From NCBI GenBank assembly GCA_029907515.1, contig JARYLT010000012.1, positions 1-49,017 on the forward strand: a DNA stretch of 49,017 bases, in the 5' to 3' direction. The notes under the pieces are model-generated. The model was not told the DNA's origin. It was given only the letters and a program-made list of their open reading frames with translations, and did no database searches. The number at the start of each line of letters is the position of its first letter. Position 1 is the stretch's first letter. The DNA is from Spirochaetota bacterium. Its GTDB lineage: Bacteria; Spirochaetota; UBA4802; UB4802. The translations under genes and the position numbers were made by a program. Shown here in pieces: positions 1 through 8,915 of the stretch.

Positions 1-18
1 CGGCATTTTAATGGAACA

Positions 19-969
19 ATGAAAAAACAACTGCGCATACGTGATATTTTAGAAAATACACAGAAGATTGACCTGCAGCTTACACTGATAACGGGCAGGG
101 AGGGAATTGATAAGGCTATCACCGCAATAGAAATTAACCGGCCAGGTCTTACCCTGGCGGGTTTTTTTGATTATTTTGCCTACGACCGTATTCAGATTTT
201 TGGTTTGGGTGAAACAGCATATATCAAGCAGTTATCACGTGAAAGGCGTGAGGAAATTTACGCTAAATTTTTTTCTTATGATATAGTGTGCTGTGTATAC
301 ACCCATAATGAATATCCCGATGAAATTTTTATTGAGTACGCTAAAAAGCACAAGGTCCCAACCTTTGTGACACAACATCCAACGACCCGGTTTATAAGCT
401 TGTTAACCCATATCGTTGAAGCTGCATTTGCAGAATCAGTAACCATACATGGTACATTGATTGATGTATTTGGTATAGGAATATTGCTTATTGGTAAAAG
501 TGGCGTTGGGAAAAGTGAAACTGCTTTAGAGTTAATAGAAAGAGGACACCGGCTGATTGCAGATGACCTGGTTGAGATTAAAAAAATTGATGAGTCATTA
601 CTGATGGGAAGTGGTTCTGAGCTTATACGGCATCATATGGAGATACGGGGAATTGGAATATTAAATGTTCGTGATATATTTGGTATCAGGTCAGTAAGGA
701 ACAGAAAGCGTATTGAGCTTGTTGCGGAATTACAGGAGTGGGATGCAAATACTCACTACGACAGGCTTGGTATAGAAGAGCAGGTGTATACCATCCTTGA
801 TATTGAAGTTCCGTATATTATTGTTCCAGTAAGGCCTGGGCGGAATATCCCGATAATTATAGAAACTGCAGCACTTAATCAACGGTTAAAAAAAATGGGC
901 GTGTTTTCCGCGCAGGAACTTGATAAAAAGATTCAGGAGTGGATTGCAAGGGAGAATAACAACAAATGA
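19..969 (+). CDS. hprK: HPr kinase/phosphorylase
   Basis: Bifunctional enzyme that phosphorylates and dephosphorylates HPr on a serine, and so reports the energy/metabolite state; cytosolic. The 316 residues match the usual family length. The N-terminal HprK domain covers about 1-130. H144 lies in an HGTLIDVFG stretch, as in the catalytic domain of known enzymes. The Walker A loop GKSGVGKS is at 159-166, an ADD acidic pair at about 181-183, and the family signature (MEIRGIGILNVRDIFG) at about 207-222. The stop overlaps the start of ptsH by four bases (ATGA), so the two are translationally coupled. No convincing Shine-Dalgarno is visible for this start. A TAA at 9-11 may end an upstream gene lying outside the window. 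Identification is firm. Confidence 0.96.
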   Translation: MKKQLRIRDILENTQKIDLQLTLITGREGIDKAITAIEINRPGLTLAGFFDYFAYDRIQIFGLGETAYIKQLSRERREEIYAKFFSYDIVCCVYTHNEYPDEIFIEYAKKHKVPTFVTQHPTTRFISLLTHIVEAAFAESVTIHGTLIDVFGIGILLIGKSGVGKSETALELIERGHRLIADDLVEIKKIDESLLMGSGSELIRHHMEIRGIGILNVRDIFGIRSVRNRKRIELVAELQEWDANTHYDRLGIEEQVYTILDIEVPYIIVPVRPGRNIPIIIETAALNQRLKKMGVFSAQELDKKIQEWIARENNNK

Positions 970-1241
970 AGGAAAAGAAAGTTAAGGTAAAAAGTGATGC
1001 TGGTGTTCATGCACGTCCTGCATCTATACTGGTACGGGAGGCGATGAAATTCCCATGTGATATCTATATCATTAAAGGCCAGATGGAAGCAAACGGCAAA
1101 TCCATAATGTCAGTGCTGGGTCTGGCTATAACCAAGGGAAGTTCTCTGATAATAAGGGCTAATGGCGAAATGGAAGAAGAAGCTGTAGACCGATTATCAA
1201 CTCTCATTGAAAATGATTTTGCGGAGTTAGCTTCAAAATGA
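966..1241 (+). CDS. ptsH: Phosphocarrier protein HPr
   Basis: Small phosphocarrier and the substrate of HprK. The 91 residues are typical. H15 in GVHARPAS is the enzyme-I phosphorylation site, and S46 in NGKSIMS is the regulatory serine, so both classical sites are kept. No enzyme I or sugar-specific PTS component is present in this window, so the role may be mainly regulatory; that is inference. The gene overlaps hprK at its start and the next gene at its end (ATGA in both cases), which places it inside a coupled operon. The S46-type regulation fits the adjacent kinase. Confidence 0.95.
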   Translation: MKEKKVKVKSDAGVHARPASILVREAMKFPCDIYIIKGQMEANGKSIMSVLGLAITKGSSLIIRANGEMEEEAVDRLSTLIENDFAELASK

Positions 1242-1819
1242 AAACTCATGGTATATATTGTATAATATGGCTGTTGATTGCAGTCATACTGGTATTACAA
1301 AGCCCTCTTCAAGCGCAAACAAAGAAAAAAGAAGCTCCTTCTCAGGAACTATCGCTAACTGATGATGAAATCAAGGTGCTTTTTGAAAAAAAGAAGGACC
1401 CCCTTTTTGCCGGTATTCTTTCTTTTTATATGCCAGGCCTTGGCCAATTTTATAGTGACGAAAAATTAAAAGGTGCTCTTTTCCTGGTTACTGAATATAC
1501 CATAGTGATAGGATCACTTTTTTATTTTCTTGATTTTAATTTTAAAGCTGGAAGTGATTCCGGTTTTAATTTAGGAATTGATGCAAAGCGTACTGATTTA
1601 GGTGTCATCAGCACTCAGCGAAAATATCTGTTTTATGCTACAGTTGCCACACTATCACTAATTCATATTTATAACATAATTGATGCAGTTCAAAGCGCCG
1701 GTTCCTTTAACACTTCGTTACAGGAAAAACGACAGGAATTGATAAAAAAGTATCCACAACTTAACTTTGGATATAATGGTGATGGAGGTATGTATTTTGG
1801 GTTATCGTCTTGTTTCTAA
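1238..1819 (+). CDS. Exported membrane protein, DUF5683-like (paralogue 1)
   Basis: Function unknown. The 193-residue protein has an N-terminal hydrophobic signal segment (about 8-26) ending in LQAQ, then a charged linker. A conserved core DPLFAGILSFYMPGLGQFY (about 53-71) follows, with two further hydrophobic segments and an IDAVQSA motif near the end. This layout resembles the DUF5683 family of small membrane proteins. The next gene encodes a clear paralogue with the same core (DPFIAGVLS...GLGQFY and IDAVDSA). The start overlaps ptsH by ATGA. Family naming is from memory of the motif and is moderately secure; the paralogy is seen directly. Confidence 0.7.
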   Translation: MKTHGIYCIIWLLIAVILVLQSPLQAQTKKKEAPSQELSLTDDEIKVLFEKKKDPLFAGILSFYMPGLGQFYSDEKLKGALFLVTEYTIVIGSLFYFLDFNFKAGSDSGFNLGIDAKRTDLGVISTQRKYLFYATVATLSLIHIYNIIDAVQSAGSFNTSLQEKRQELIKKYPQLNFGYNGDGGMYFGLSSCF

Positions 1820-2360
1820 GATAAGTTTGGTTGCAATTATCATACTATCTTTGTTTTCAATTGCATTTGCCCAGAAGGATAAACAAATACAGCAAAATAA
1901 AGAATCTGCTGTGCAAAGTAATGGTACTCCTATAATCTTTGAAGAGCCTGAGCGAAAGGATCCATTCATAGCGGGTGTGCTGTCGTGGTCATGGAGCGGG
2001 TTGGGACAGTTCTATACTCAGAATTATAAAAAGGGCTCAGCCTTTCTGCTTGCTGACCTGGCTGAAAAGGGAGTGCTTGTATATATGTTATTTCATATTT
2101 CTGAAAAGTATTCCAGCAGTGATCAGGATGTAAACTGGAGTGATATCAGCAAAAAAGACCAGACTGTTGTTGTGGGGCTCCTTTTTTCAATTTTTATTAC
2201 AAGGGTGTTTTCTGTTATTGATGCTGTTGATTCAGCTCATGACTATAACAGATTGATTTATTATCCATACTGGAAAAGCAAACAGGGATTTAAAACTTCA
2301 TTTGAGCCTGAAAATAAATCACTACATATAAGTGTATCGTATCCAGTGAATTTTAAATGA
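1797..2360 (+). CDS. Exported membrane protein, DUF5683-like (paralogue 2)
   Basis: Function unknown; tandem paralogue of the preceding gene. The open frame extends up to 1767, but I choose the TTG at 1797. It sits 8 bases after a perfect GGAGG (1784-1788) and gives a normal signal peptide ending in AFAQ. ATG codons at 1776 and 1782 lack this spacing. With the TTG start the gene overlaps its neighbour by 23 bases. Mature features are the core RKDPFIAGVLS...GLGQFYTQ, three hydrophobic stretches and IDAVDSAHDYN. The end overlaps the DUF4390 gene by ATGA. Both paralogues probably sit in the inner membrane facing the periplasm. Confidence 0.7.
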   Translation: MGYRLVSKISLVAIIILSLFSIAFAQKDKQIQQNKESAVQSNGTPIIFEEPERKDPFIAGVLSWSWSGLGQFYTQNYKKGSAFLLADLAEKGVLVYMLFHISEKYSSSDQDVNWSDISKKDQTVVVGLLFSIFITRVFSVIDAVDSAHDYNRLIYYPYWKSKQGFKTSFEPENKSLHISVSYPVNFK

Positions 2361-2914
2361 AAAAATTAATTATAACTATATTATTGTTATTATATTCTAT
2401 CACTGTTTTTGCACAGGATATTATTTTTGGGAAAGTTAATTTTAATTCCAATAATCTCAATGTGTTTTTTTCGGTTACTGATATTAAAACCAATGATATT
2501 GTTGAGGCATTAAAACGCGGGCTTGAAGGCCAGGTAGAATATACAGTCCAGATTGTTGAAGACCCTTTATTACCGCTGATGCCAAAAGAAATTATCAAAT
2601 CCATTACAGTGAAGAAAAAAGTAAAATTTGATTTTTTTAATAAGTCCTACATAGTTATACAGGCAAAAGTTCCAATTTCCTTTTACAGTGATGAATCGCT
2701 TATTGATGAGCTCTTTTTTAACAGGCAGATAGTTATTGAAGATGGTTTTAAATACAGGAAATCAAATTATTTAATACGTGTCCGAGTTACCTTCACTTCA
2801 GTTAAGTTATATTTCCCATTGAATATTATATTTAATTATGTTGTTGGCATCTGGGATTTTGATACTGGATGGCAATATGGGCCAAAACTGGTTGGAATAC
2901 CTTACTCTGAATAA
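2357..2914 (+). CDS. Exported DUF4390 protein
   Basis: A 185-residue protein with a signal peptide (MKKLIITILLLLYSITVFAQ, predicted cleavage at or just before Q20) and a mostly beta-strand mature part. The pattern of a short basic/hydrophobic middle, the stretch EALKRGLEGQVEYTVQI and a C-terminal GPKLVG fits DUF4390. In other bacteria DUF4390 genes are commonly found directly upstream of NtrY/NtrX-like two-component genes, and the same order is seen here. It could serve as a periplasmic partner of the sensor kinase, but no experimental role is known to me. The start overlaps the previous stop by ATGA. Confidence 0.75.
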   Translation: MKKLIITILLLLYSITVFAQDIIFGKVNFNSNNLNVFFSVTDIKTNDIVEALKRGLEGQVEYTVQIVEDPLLPLMPKEIIKSITVKKKVKFDFFNKSYIVIQAKVPISFYSDESLIDELFFNRQIVIEDGFKYRKSNYLIRVRVTFTSVKLYFPLNIIFNYVVGIWDFDTGWQYGPKLVGIPYSE

Positions 2915-3047
2915 TATACTATGATAGCAATTATTCCTGAAAAATATGGTATGAATAAAAAAGCAGTACTCCCGCACCGCCAAAGATGGGCAGAGTGTGC
3001 ATTAATATTTTGTTTGTAATTTATATTAAGGAATAATTTGTGATACC

Positions 3048-4826
3048 ATGATGTCATTTCCCATAAAAGATTATTTAAAAGAATATGTATCAAAGAAAAA
3101 TATTAAAAATTCACTGATTTTTATTGGCGCATTTTTTATATTTGCAACTATCATTGCTTTTCTTTTGCCTCCCCAGAGTGAAAATACTTCAGTTGGTGAA
3201 GGTTTTTTTGTAAATCTTGTCATGATTGTACCACTGGCTGCTGCAGTATTTTTTATATTAATATCATTTCGTTTGAGGGTTCATCCTGAAGTTATTTACA
3301 GCAGCAGTATAAGGACAAAGATAGCATTAGCTCTCATAGTTATTGCTACCGTTCCAACTATTCCTATTATAGTCATTACCAGTAATATTTTAAATTCAAC
3401 TATTAATCAGTTTTTTACTGAAAAAACCATTTCTGCGCTGGAAAAATCTGTTGACCTTGCAAATCAAATGGTTCTTGAAGCAGAAGAAAATCTGGTGCAG
3501 CAGTTGAATCAATTGAGATATGATTTAAACAATCATTATGTAAGTACAGAATATCTATTACATCCTGCTTTCAGCCAGCGATATAGGTATGCAAAAACAT
3601 CGTTGATTGTGACACTTGTTGAAACAAAAGGTGTACTGCAAAATAATGTTACATTGCTGCATGCTGGGAACAATAATCCAGATATTGTATCTAATATTGT
3701 TACCTTTCTGCAACTTGCACATATTGCTAATATTACTCATTGCAGCAGATTATCTATATTTAATAACATCTACTCTGTTGCTTATACACAATATGGTCCG
3801 TACTGTATTGTAATGTACAGATTAATTCCAAAAGATATGTTTGCAACTGCTGATTTTTTAAATACCGCATACAGTGAATATAAGAAGCAGGAATTTCTTA
3901 AACCGTATTTTCAGACTGGTATTGGCATAGCGTTAATTTTACTTTCACTGGGTATTATTTTACTTGCTATCATCCTGAGCATCATGATATCGCAAAGTAT
4001 AACACGGCCAGTGCTTGAACTGGTTGAAGCTTCTGAAAAGATTGCAAAAGGTGATTTCCAGATAAATCTTTCCAGAAAAGAACAGGATGAGATAGCTGCT
4101 TTATATGAATCATTTAACCAGATGGCCAAACAGCTTGATCATGGCAGAAAAATGATGTACCAGACACAGAAGTTACAGGCGTGGAGTGATATAGCAAGGA
4201 AATTAATACATGAGATAAAAAACCCTTTAACACCTATTCGTCTGTCGGCAGAAAGGCTTTACCGAAGGTATGAGGAAAATCACCCTGATTTCCCTGTTAT
4301 TGTCAAAGATGCTACCAGTACAATAATTGAAGAAGTAAACCTCTTAATGAACATGCTTTCTGAATTTTCTAAATTTGCACGATTGCCTGAAATAAAAATT
4401 AAGCAGGAAAATATTAATACTATTATTGAAAATTGTGTTGCCATCTATAAGGGGAATGATGCTATAACATTCAAGCTTGATTTAAATTATTCCATACCTG
4501 AAATTATGTGTGACAAAACTCTGTTGCGGCAGGCTTTGTTAAATATTATTCAGAATGCAATAGATGCCAGGTCAACAACTATAACCATTTCTACAATATA
4601 CAATGATGGAACCAGGACAGTTAATATTATAATTAAGGATAATGGGATAGGAATGAGTAATGAAACAGTCAGCAAGGTCTTTGAACCAACATTTTCAACC
4701 AAAGAAAGCGGTATGGGTCTTGGGCTGGCTATTGTTGAAAAAATTATTATTGACCATAAATGGAATATAACCTGTGATTCAAAAGGAGATGGTACACAAT
4801 TTACGATTACTATACCTTCACAATAA
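3048..4826 (+). CDS. NtrY-like membrane sensor histidine kinase
   Basis: Sensor of a two-component system; the adjacent gene is its predicted response regulator. Order in 592 residues: hydrophobic segments at about 21-40, 53-73 and 89-110, a sensory region of about 175 residues (112-285), a membrane segment at 288-313, a HAMP linker (314-365), HisKA with phosphoacceptor H388 in LIHEIKNPLTP, then the ATPase domain with N503 (NIIQNAIDA), DNGIG at 531 and GMGLGL at 555. The topology (several N-terminal membrane helices before a HAMP) matches NtrY rather than NtrB. An AAGGA lies about 16 bases upstream, so the start may be weak; ATG 3048 or 3051 could be used. The ligand is unknown. Confidence 0.9.
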   Translation: MMSFPIKDYLKEYVSKKNIKNSLIFIGAFFIFATIIAFLLPPQSENTSVGEGFFVNLVMIVPLAAAVFFILISFRLRVHPEVIYSSSIRTKIALALIVIATVPTIPIIVITSNILNSTINQFFTEKTISALEKSVDLANQMVLEAEENLVQQLNQLRYDLNNHYVSTEYLLHPAFSQRYRYAKTSLIVTLVETKGVLQNNVTLLHAGNNNPDIVSNIVTFLQLAHIANITHCSRLSIFNNIYSVAYTQYGPYCIVMYRLIPKDMFATADFLNTAYSEYKKQEFLKPYFQTGIGIALILLSLGIILLAIILSIMISQSITRPVLELVEASEKIAKGDFQINLSRKEQDEIAALYESFNQMAKQLDHGRKMMYQTQKLQAWSDIARKLIHEIKNPLTPIRLSAERLYRRYEENHPDFPVIVKDATSTIIEEVNLLMNMLSEFSKFARLPEIKIKQENINTIIENCVAIYKGNDAITFKLDLNYSIPEIMCDKTLLRQALLNIIQNAIDARSTTITISTIYNDGTRTVNIIIKDNGIGMSNETVSKVFEPTFSTKESGMGLGLAIVEKIIIDHKWNITCDSKGDGTQFTITIPSQ

Positions 4827-4888
4827 GATGCTGTTCAATTAAGAAGCTCTTGTATTGTTATGTAAGATTATTCTATTTATGAGGTATT

Positions 4889-6244
4889 ATGGCAAAGATA
4901 CTTGTTGTTGATGATGAAAAAAACATTTTAAATACCATGAAAGCCATTTTGCAGGATGAAGGCCATACTGTATATACTGTTGAAAATGGCAATGATGCAG
5001 TACAATTTATTAAATCAAATGAATGTGATGTTGTATTCTTAGATGTATGGCTTCCTGACATTGATGGATTGGAAGTACTGCAACGTATTAAGCAAATAAA
5101 GCAGGATGTGGCTGTTATCATGATTTCGGGGCACGGGTCAATTGATATAGCAGTAAAGTCAACACGGTTTGGTGCCTACGATTTTCTGGAAAAACCACCT
5201 TCAATGGAGCGGGTGATAACATCATTAAAGAATGCGCTGGAACAGATTGAATTAAAAAGAGAGAATATTCTATTAAAGAAAAATATTACGTTAGAAGATG
5301 AAATGATTGGCAACTCGCCTCCAATGCAGGAGGTTAAGCGGATTATTGATACAGCTGCATCAACCAATGCAAGAGTTTTTATAACCGGTGAAAATGGAAC
5401 AGGCAAGGAACTGGTTGCACGAGCTATTTATCGAAAATCTAAACGCAGTGATAAGCCTTTTATAAAAGTCAACTGTGCAGCAATACCCGATGAGCTTATT
5501 GAAAGTGAGTTATTTGGACATGAAAAAGGCTCGTTTACAGGAGCTGTCGCCCGCCGCTTGGGAAAATTTGAGTTAGCAGATAAAGGAACAATATTTCTGG
5601 ATGAGATATGTGATATGAGTCCCAGCGCACAGGCCAAGGTGCTGCGTGTATTGCAGGAACAGCAGTTTGAGCGTGTGGGTGGCAATGAAGTCATTACAGT
5701 TGATGTGCGTGTTATTGCTGCAACCAATGTGGATGTAAAAGAGGCCATTGAACAGGGACGCTTCCGTGAAGACCTTTACTATCGCCTCAATGTTATCCCC
5801 ATTTATGTACCGCCTCTTTCAGAACGTCGTGAAGATATACCATTACTGGTTGATTACTTTCTGGAAAAATTTGCGCGCGAGCATGGCCTTGGTGTTAAAC
5901 AAATGAACGACAGTGCCATGGAATTTCTGGTTAATTATTCGTGGCCAGGTAATGTCAGGGAACTTAAGAATGTCATTGAACGGCTTACCATTATGGTGCC
6001 ATCAGAAGTTATACAGGTACAGGATGTTACCAAACATATTGAGTCCTATGATTATGAAGATACAATTGCCAAAGAAACATCCAGTTTGAAAAAAGCACGT
6101 GAACAGTTTGAAAAAGATTATATTATCAAAGCATTGAAACAGTATGATAAAAATATTTCAGCCACTGCCAAAGCGTTGGGAATTGAGCGCACCAATTTGC
6201 ACAGAAAGATCCGGCAATATCATATTAATATTGACAGGTTATAG
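4889..6244 (+). CDS. NtrX/NtrC-like sigma-54 response regulator
   Basis: Transcription activator in three domains: a receiver with D52 (VVFLDVWLPD) and the acidic pair in VVDDE; an AAA+ domain with Walker A GENGTGKE and the sigma-54 contact loop GSFTGA (a serine variant of GAFTGA); and a C-terminal Fis-type helix-turn-helix ending ALGIERTNLHRKIRQY. The 451 residues are the normal length. GAGGT precedes the start. It lies 62 bases downstream of the histidine kinase and is almost certainly its partner. No confident -24/-12 promoter was found in this window, so its targets lie elsewhere or were missed. Confidence 0.93.
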   Translation: MAKILVVDDEKNILNTMKAILQDEGHTVYTVENGNDAVQFIKSNECDVVFLDVWLPDIDGLEVLQRIKQIKQDVAVIMISGHGSIDIAVKSTRFGAYDFLEKPPSMERVITSLKNALEQIELKRENILLKKNITLEDEMIGNSPPMQEVKRIIDTAASTNARVFITGENGTGKELVARAIYRKSKRSDKPFIKVNCAAIPDELIESELFGHEKGSFTGAVARRLGKFELADKGTIFLDEICDMSPSAQAKVLRVLQEQQFERVGGNEVITVDVRVIAATNVDVKEAIEQGRFREDLYYRLNVIPIYVPPLSERREDIPLLVDYFLEKFAREHGLGVKQMNDSAMEFLVNYSWPGNVRELKNVIERLTIMVPSEVIQVQDVTKHIESYDYEDTIAKETSSLKKAREQFEKDYIIKALKQYDKNISATAKALGIERTNLHRKIRQYHINIDRL

Positions 6245-6294
6245 CACGCCAGTGTGTATTTTACATCAGTCAAAACTTAACTACAGGCACTATT

Positions 6295-6927
6295 ATGTAC
6301 CATTTACTTAAAGAAGCAATTGTGACACATATACAGTATGGCAGGCGAACACCACTGGTACTGGCCTATACTGATGAAATCAGTTATTTTTCTAACAGAA
6401 AAAATGTTGCTGTACCTGTTGAATTGAATACATTCCAGGAAAAAGTGCAGCATGCGGTTGCACAATGCAATAAATGCAAAACTACAGAAAAGAATACAAT
6501 CCATGGTGGTGATGCTTCATCAGGAATCATGATAATATTAAACCCGCCATCGATGCTTTCATCTGTTGAAAAGAAGGTGTTGAAGCCTGATGTTGATACG
6601 ATGCTTGATAAGATGATGAAAGCTATTGGTGTCCATGTTAAAACCTGCTATGTTACACACATGATTAAATGTGAAAGCCAGCGTGAACTTCCCGGTACCA
6701 TGTTTTCACATTGCCAGAATCTTCTGGCAAAGGAAATAGAACTTGTAAAACCACAGATAATTATTGTTATGGGTGAAATGCGTCCCTTACAGAAGATTGT
6801 TAAAAACAGTAGCGGTATCCAGTGGTTTAATATTGAGCACCCTATAACTCTTTTAAAAAACCCTGAATTAAAAAAACCAGCCTGGAATACATTGAAGCTT
6901 GTTAAAACTGTGCTGGATGGAAAATAG
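6295..6927 (+). CDS. Family-4 uracil-DNA-glycosylase-like Fe-S protein
   Basis: Fold resembles type-4 UDG. Four cysteines in the expected order (C58, C61, C126, C140) could bind a 4Fe-4S cluster. YVTHMIKC matches the family's 'YITNxVKC' strand, CQNLLAKEIELVKPQIIIVM matches the 'Pkviv.LG' segment, and HPITLLKNP (from H182) matches the second active-site loop. However, the first catalytic motif, GEAPG in known enzymes, is replaced by ILNPPSML at about residue 81, so activity is doubtful or altered. The 210 residues are a normal length. The gene sits two bases upstream of priA, which suggests a DNA repair or replication role. The family call is fairly secure; the function is not. Confidence 0.7.
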   Translation: MYHLLKEAIVTHIQYGRRTPLVLAYTDEISYFSNRKNVAVPVELNTFQEKVQHAVAQCNKCKTTEKNTIHGGDASSGIMIILNPPSMLSSVEKKVLKPDVDTMLDKMMKAIGVHVKTCYVTHMIKCESQRELPGTMFSHCQNLLAKEIELVKPQIIIVMGEMRPLQKIVKNSSGIQWFNIEHPITLLKNPELKKPAWNTLKLVKTVLDGK

Positions 6928-6929
6928 AT

Positions 6930-8867
6930 ATGTTTGTAGATGTTGCTGTAGGATTCCCTGTTGATGGATTTTTTACATACAGCACTGATGATACTAGAAT
7001 AACAAAAGGGATGCGGGTTGTTGTCAATTTCAACAATCGTAAAACAACTGGTTATGTTGTTCATGTCCATGACGACCCCCCAAATTTTGACGTGAAGCCT
7101 GTCATAAAGGTACTTGATACACAGCCTATCTTTGATGATCGTTTGCTCACGCTGGCCCAGTTTATTTCAAGCCATTATGTATGCTATTTTGGTGAGGCAC
7201 TGGGTACTGCGTTGCCTTCGGGAAAATCGTATAACATACGCACAAAGCCATTTACTTTTGGCGATAGCGCTAAAGAGGTAATCCTCACTGAAGAGCAGGA
7301 ACAAATATATAGGGCTATTATGAACCAGCCACAGAAGGTGCATTGCATTTATGGTATAACCGGCAGCGGGAAGACCGAGGTGTACATTGCTCTGGCAAAG
7401 AAGATGATACAGCAGGGAAAAGCTGTTTTGTATTTGGTGCCTGAGATTTCTATTTCCTCACAGATGTTTGAGCGCCTTAAAGCTGTGTTTGGTCAGACAT
7501 TGGTGATGTACCATAGCGGAATGAATCCAAACCAGCGGCTTGTAAGCTGGAAGCGCTTTTATACTGGCCAGGCAATGATTGCTGTTGGCACACGCTCTGC
7601 AATCTTTATGCAGGCTCCTAATTTAGGTCTTATTATTATAGATGAGGAGCATGACAGTTCATATAAAGAAAACAGCACGCCGCGCTACCATGCACGCACG
7701 GTTGCCTGGTACAGGCACCGGCAGGAAGGTGCAATGCTGGTATTGGGTTCAGCAACACCATCACTTGAAACACTGTATGCAATACAGCGTACCAGTATTG
7801 TGCAGCACCAGTTGAACAAACGTTTTGGAACTGCAAAGCTTCCTGAACTGGAGATAGTAACTGTAAAGGCATCAAATCCACGCACTATATTTTCGAATAC
7901 ATTGCTGTTTTCAATTAAAAAGGCAATTGAGGCTAGAGAGCAGGTCATACTGCTTTTAAACAGACGAGGTTTTGCTCCGGTGATGTTGTGTCAGGATTGT
8001 GGTACAGCTGTGCAGTGCCCTCATTGCAGTATTAGTCTTACACATCATAAACAAAAATTGCTATGCCACTACTGCCACTATGAAGCTGTTGTGCCAGAAC
8101 ACTGTAGTAACTGCGGTTCAAAACATCTGGTTATGGTGGGCAGTGGTACACAGCGTGTTGAGGAAGTTTTGCAAAAAATGTTTCCTGCAGCAACGGTAGT
8201 GCGGCTTGACCAGGATTCAGCACGCAGAAAAAATTTCCTTCCTGCTGTTGTCAATGATATGATGAATGGCAACATTGACATTCTTTTAGGAACACAGATG
8301 GTGGCAAAGGGATTTGATTTTCCCAATGTATCGCTGGTTGGTGTTATGTTAGCAGATATTGGGCTTTTACTTCCTGATTTCAGGGCAGTAGAGCGCACCT
8401 TTGCATTGTTAGTACAGGTAGCAGGCAGATCAGGGCGAGGTGAGGTTGGTGGGAAGGTGATTGTGCAAACAATCAATCCGGATAATCCCATATTTCATTT
8501 TTTAAAAAATCACGATTATATGGGCTTCTGCCAGAAAGAGCTATCAATACGAAAAGCATTGAACTATCCACCCTATGTTCGCCTGGCACGTCTTGTGGTC
8601 AGAGGTGCAAAGGAGGACATTGTGGCAACCGTTGCCGGTCAGTGCAGGGATATATTACAGGAACTATCGCCACAATTTCCTGACATAACAATACTTGGGC
8701 CATCCCAGGCACCATTGCATAAAATAGCATCACAGTACCGGTATCATATTGTGTTAAAATCAAACAATGTTGAAAAGCTAAGTGGCATACTGGCGCAGTG
8801 TAAAAAGAAGGTCAACCTGCAGGGAACATATTTAGAGATAGATATTGACCCATTGGATCTTTTGTGA
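6930..8867 (+). CDS. priA: Primosomal protein N' (replication restart helicase)
   Basis: Superfamily-2 3'-5' helicase that reloads the replicative helicase at stalled forks. In 645 residues I see an N-terminal DNA-binding domain (VDVAVGFPVDGFFTYS), Walker A GITGSGKTE, a DEEH box (IIDEEHDSSYK), and a zinc-binding block with paired cysteines (CQDC, CPHC, CHYC, CSNC). After it come helicase motifs V and VI (LLGTQMVAKGFDF and QVAGRSGRG). It is somewhat shorter than the roughly 730-residue E. coli protein. It follows the UDG-like gene after two bases. The end converges on a minus-strand gene. Confidence 0.96.
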   Translation: MFVDVAVGFPVDGFFTYSTDDTRITKGMRVVVNFNNRKTTGYVVHVHDDPPNFDVKPVIKVLDTQPIFDDRLLTLAQFISSHYVCYFGEALGTALPSGKSYNIRTKPFTFGDSAKEVILTEEQEQIYRAIMNQPQKVHCIYGITGSGKTEVYIALAKKMIQQGKAVLYLVPEISISSQMFERLKAVFGQTLVMYHSGMNPNQRLVSWKRFYTGQAMIAVGTRSAIFMQAPNLGLIIIDEEHDSSYKENSTPRYHARTVAWYRHRQEGAMLVLGSATPSLETLYAIQRTSIVQHQLNKRFGTAKLPELEIVTVKASNPRTIFSNTLLFSIKKAIEAREQVILLLNRRGFAPVMLCQDCGTAVQCPHCSISLTHHKQKLLCHYCHYEAVVPEHCSNCGSKHLVMVGSGTQRVEEVLQKMFPAATVVRLDQDSARRKNFLPAVVNDMMNGNIDILLGTQMVAKGFDFPNVSLVGVMLADIGLLLPDFRAVERTFALLVQVAGRSGRGEVGGKVIVQTINPDNPIFHFLKNHDYMGFCQKELSIRKALNYPPYVRLARLVVRGAKEDIVATVAGQCRDILQELSPQFPDITILGPSQAPLHKIASQYRYHIVLKSNNVEKLSGILAQCKKKVNLQGTYLEIDIDPLDLL

Positions 8868-8915
8868 AAAGTAGTGGTGTTACAACATTACACCGTCTTC
8901 TGTGGTGCAATCAGA

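Noticed and set aside
8868-8915. Weak hairpin (GGTGT...ACACC) after priA as terminator
   Set aside because: Only a 5-base stem with a long loop and no T-run; convergent genes alone do not justify it.
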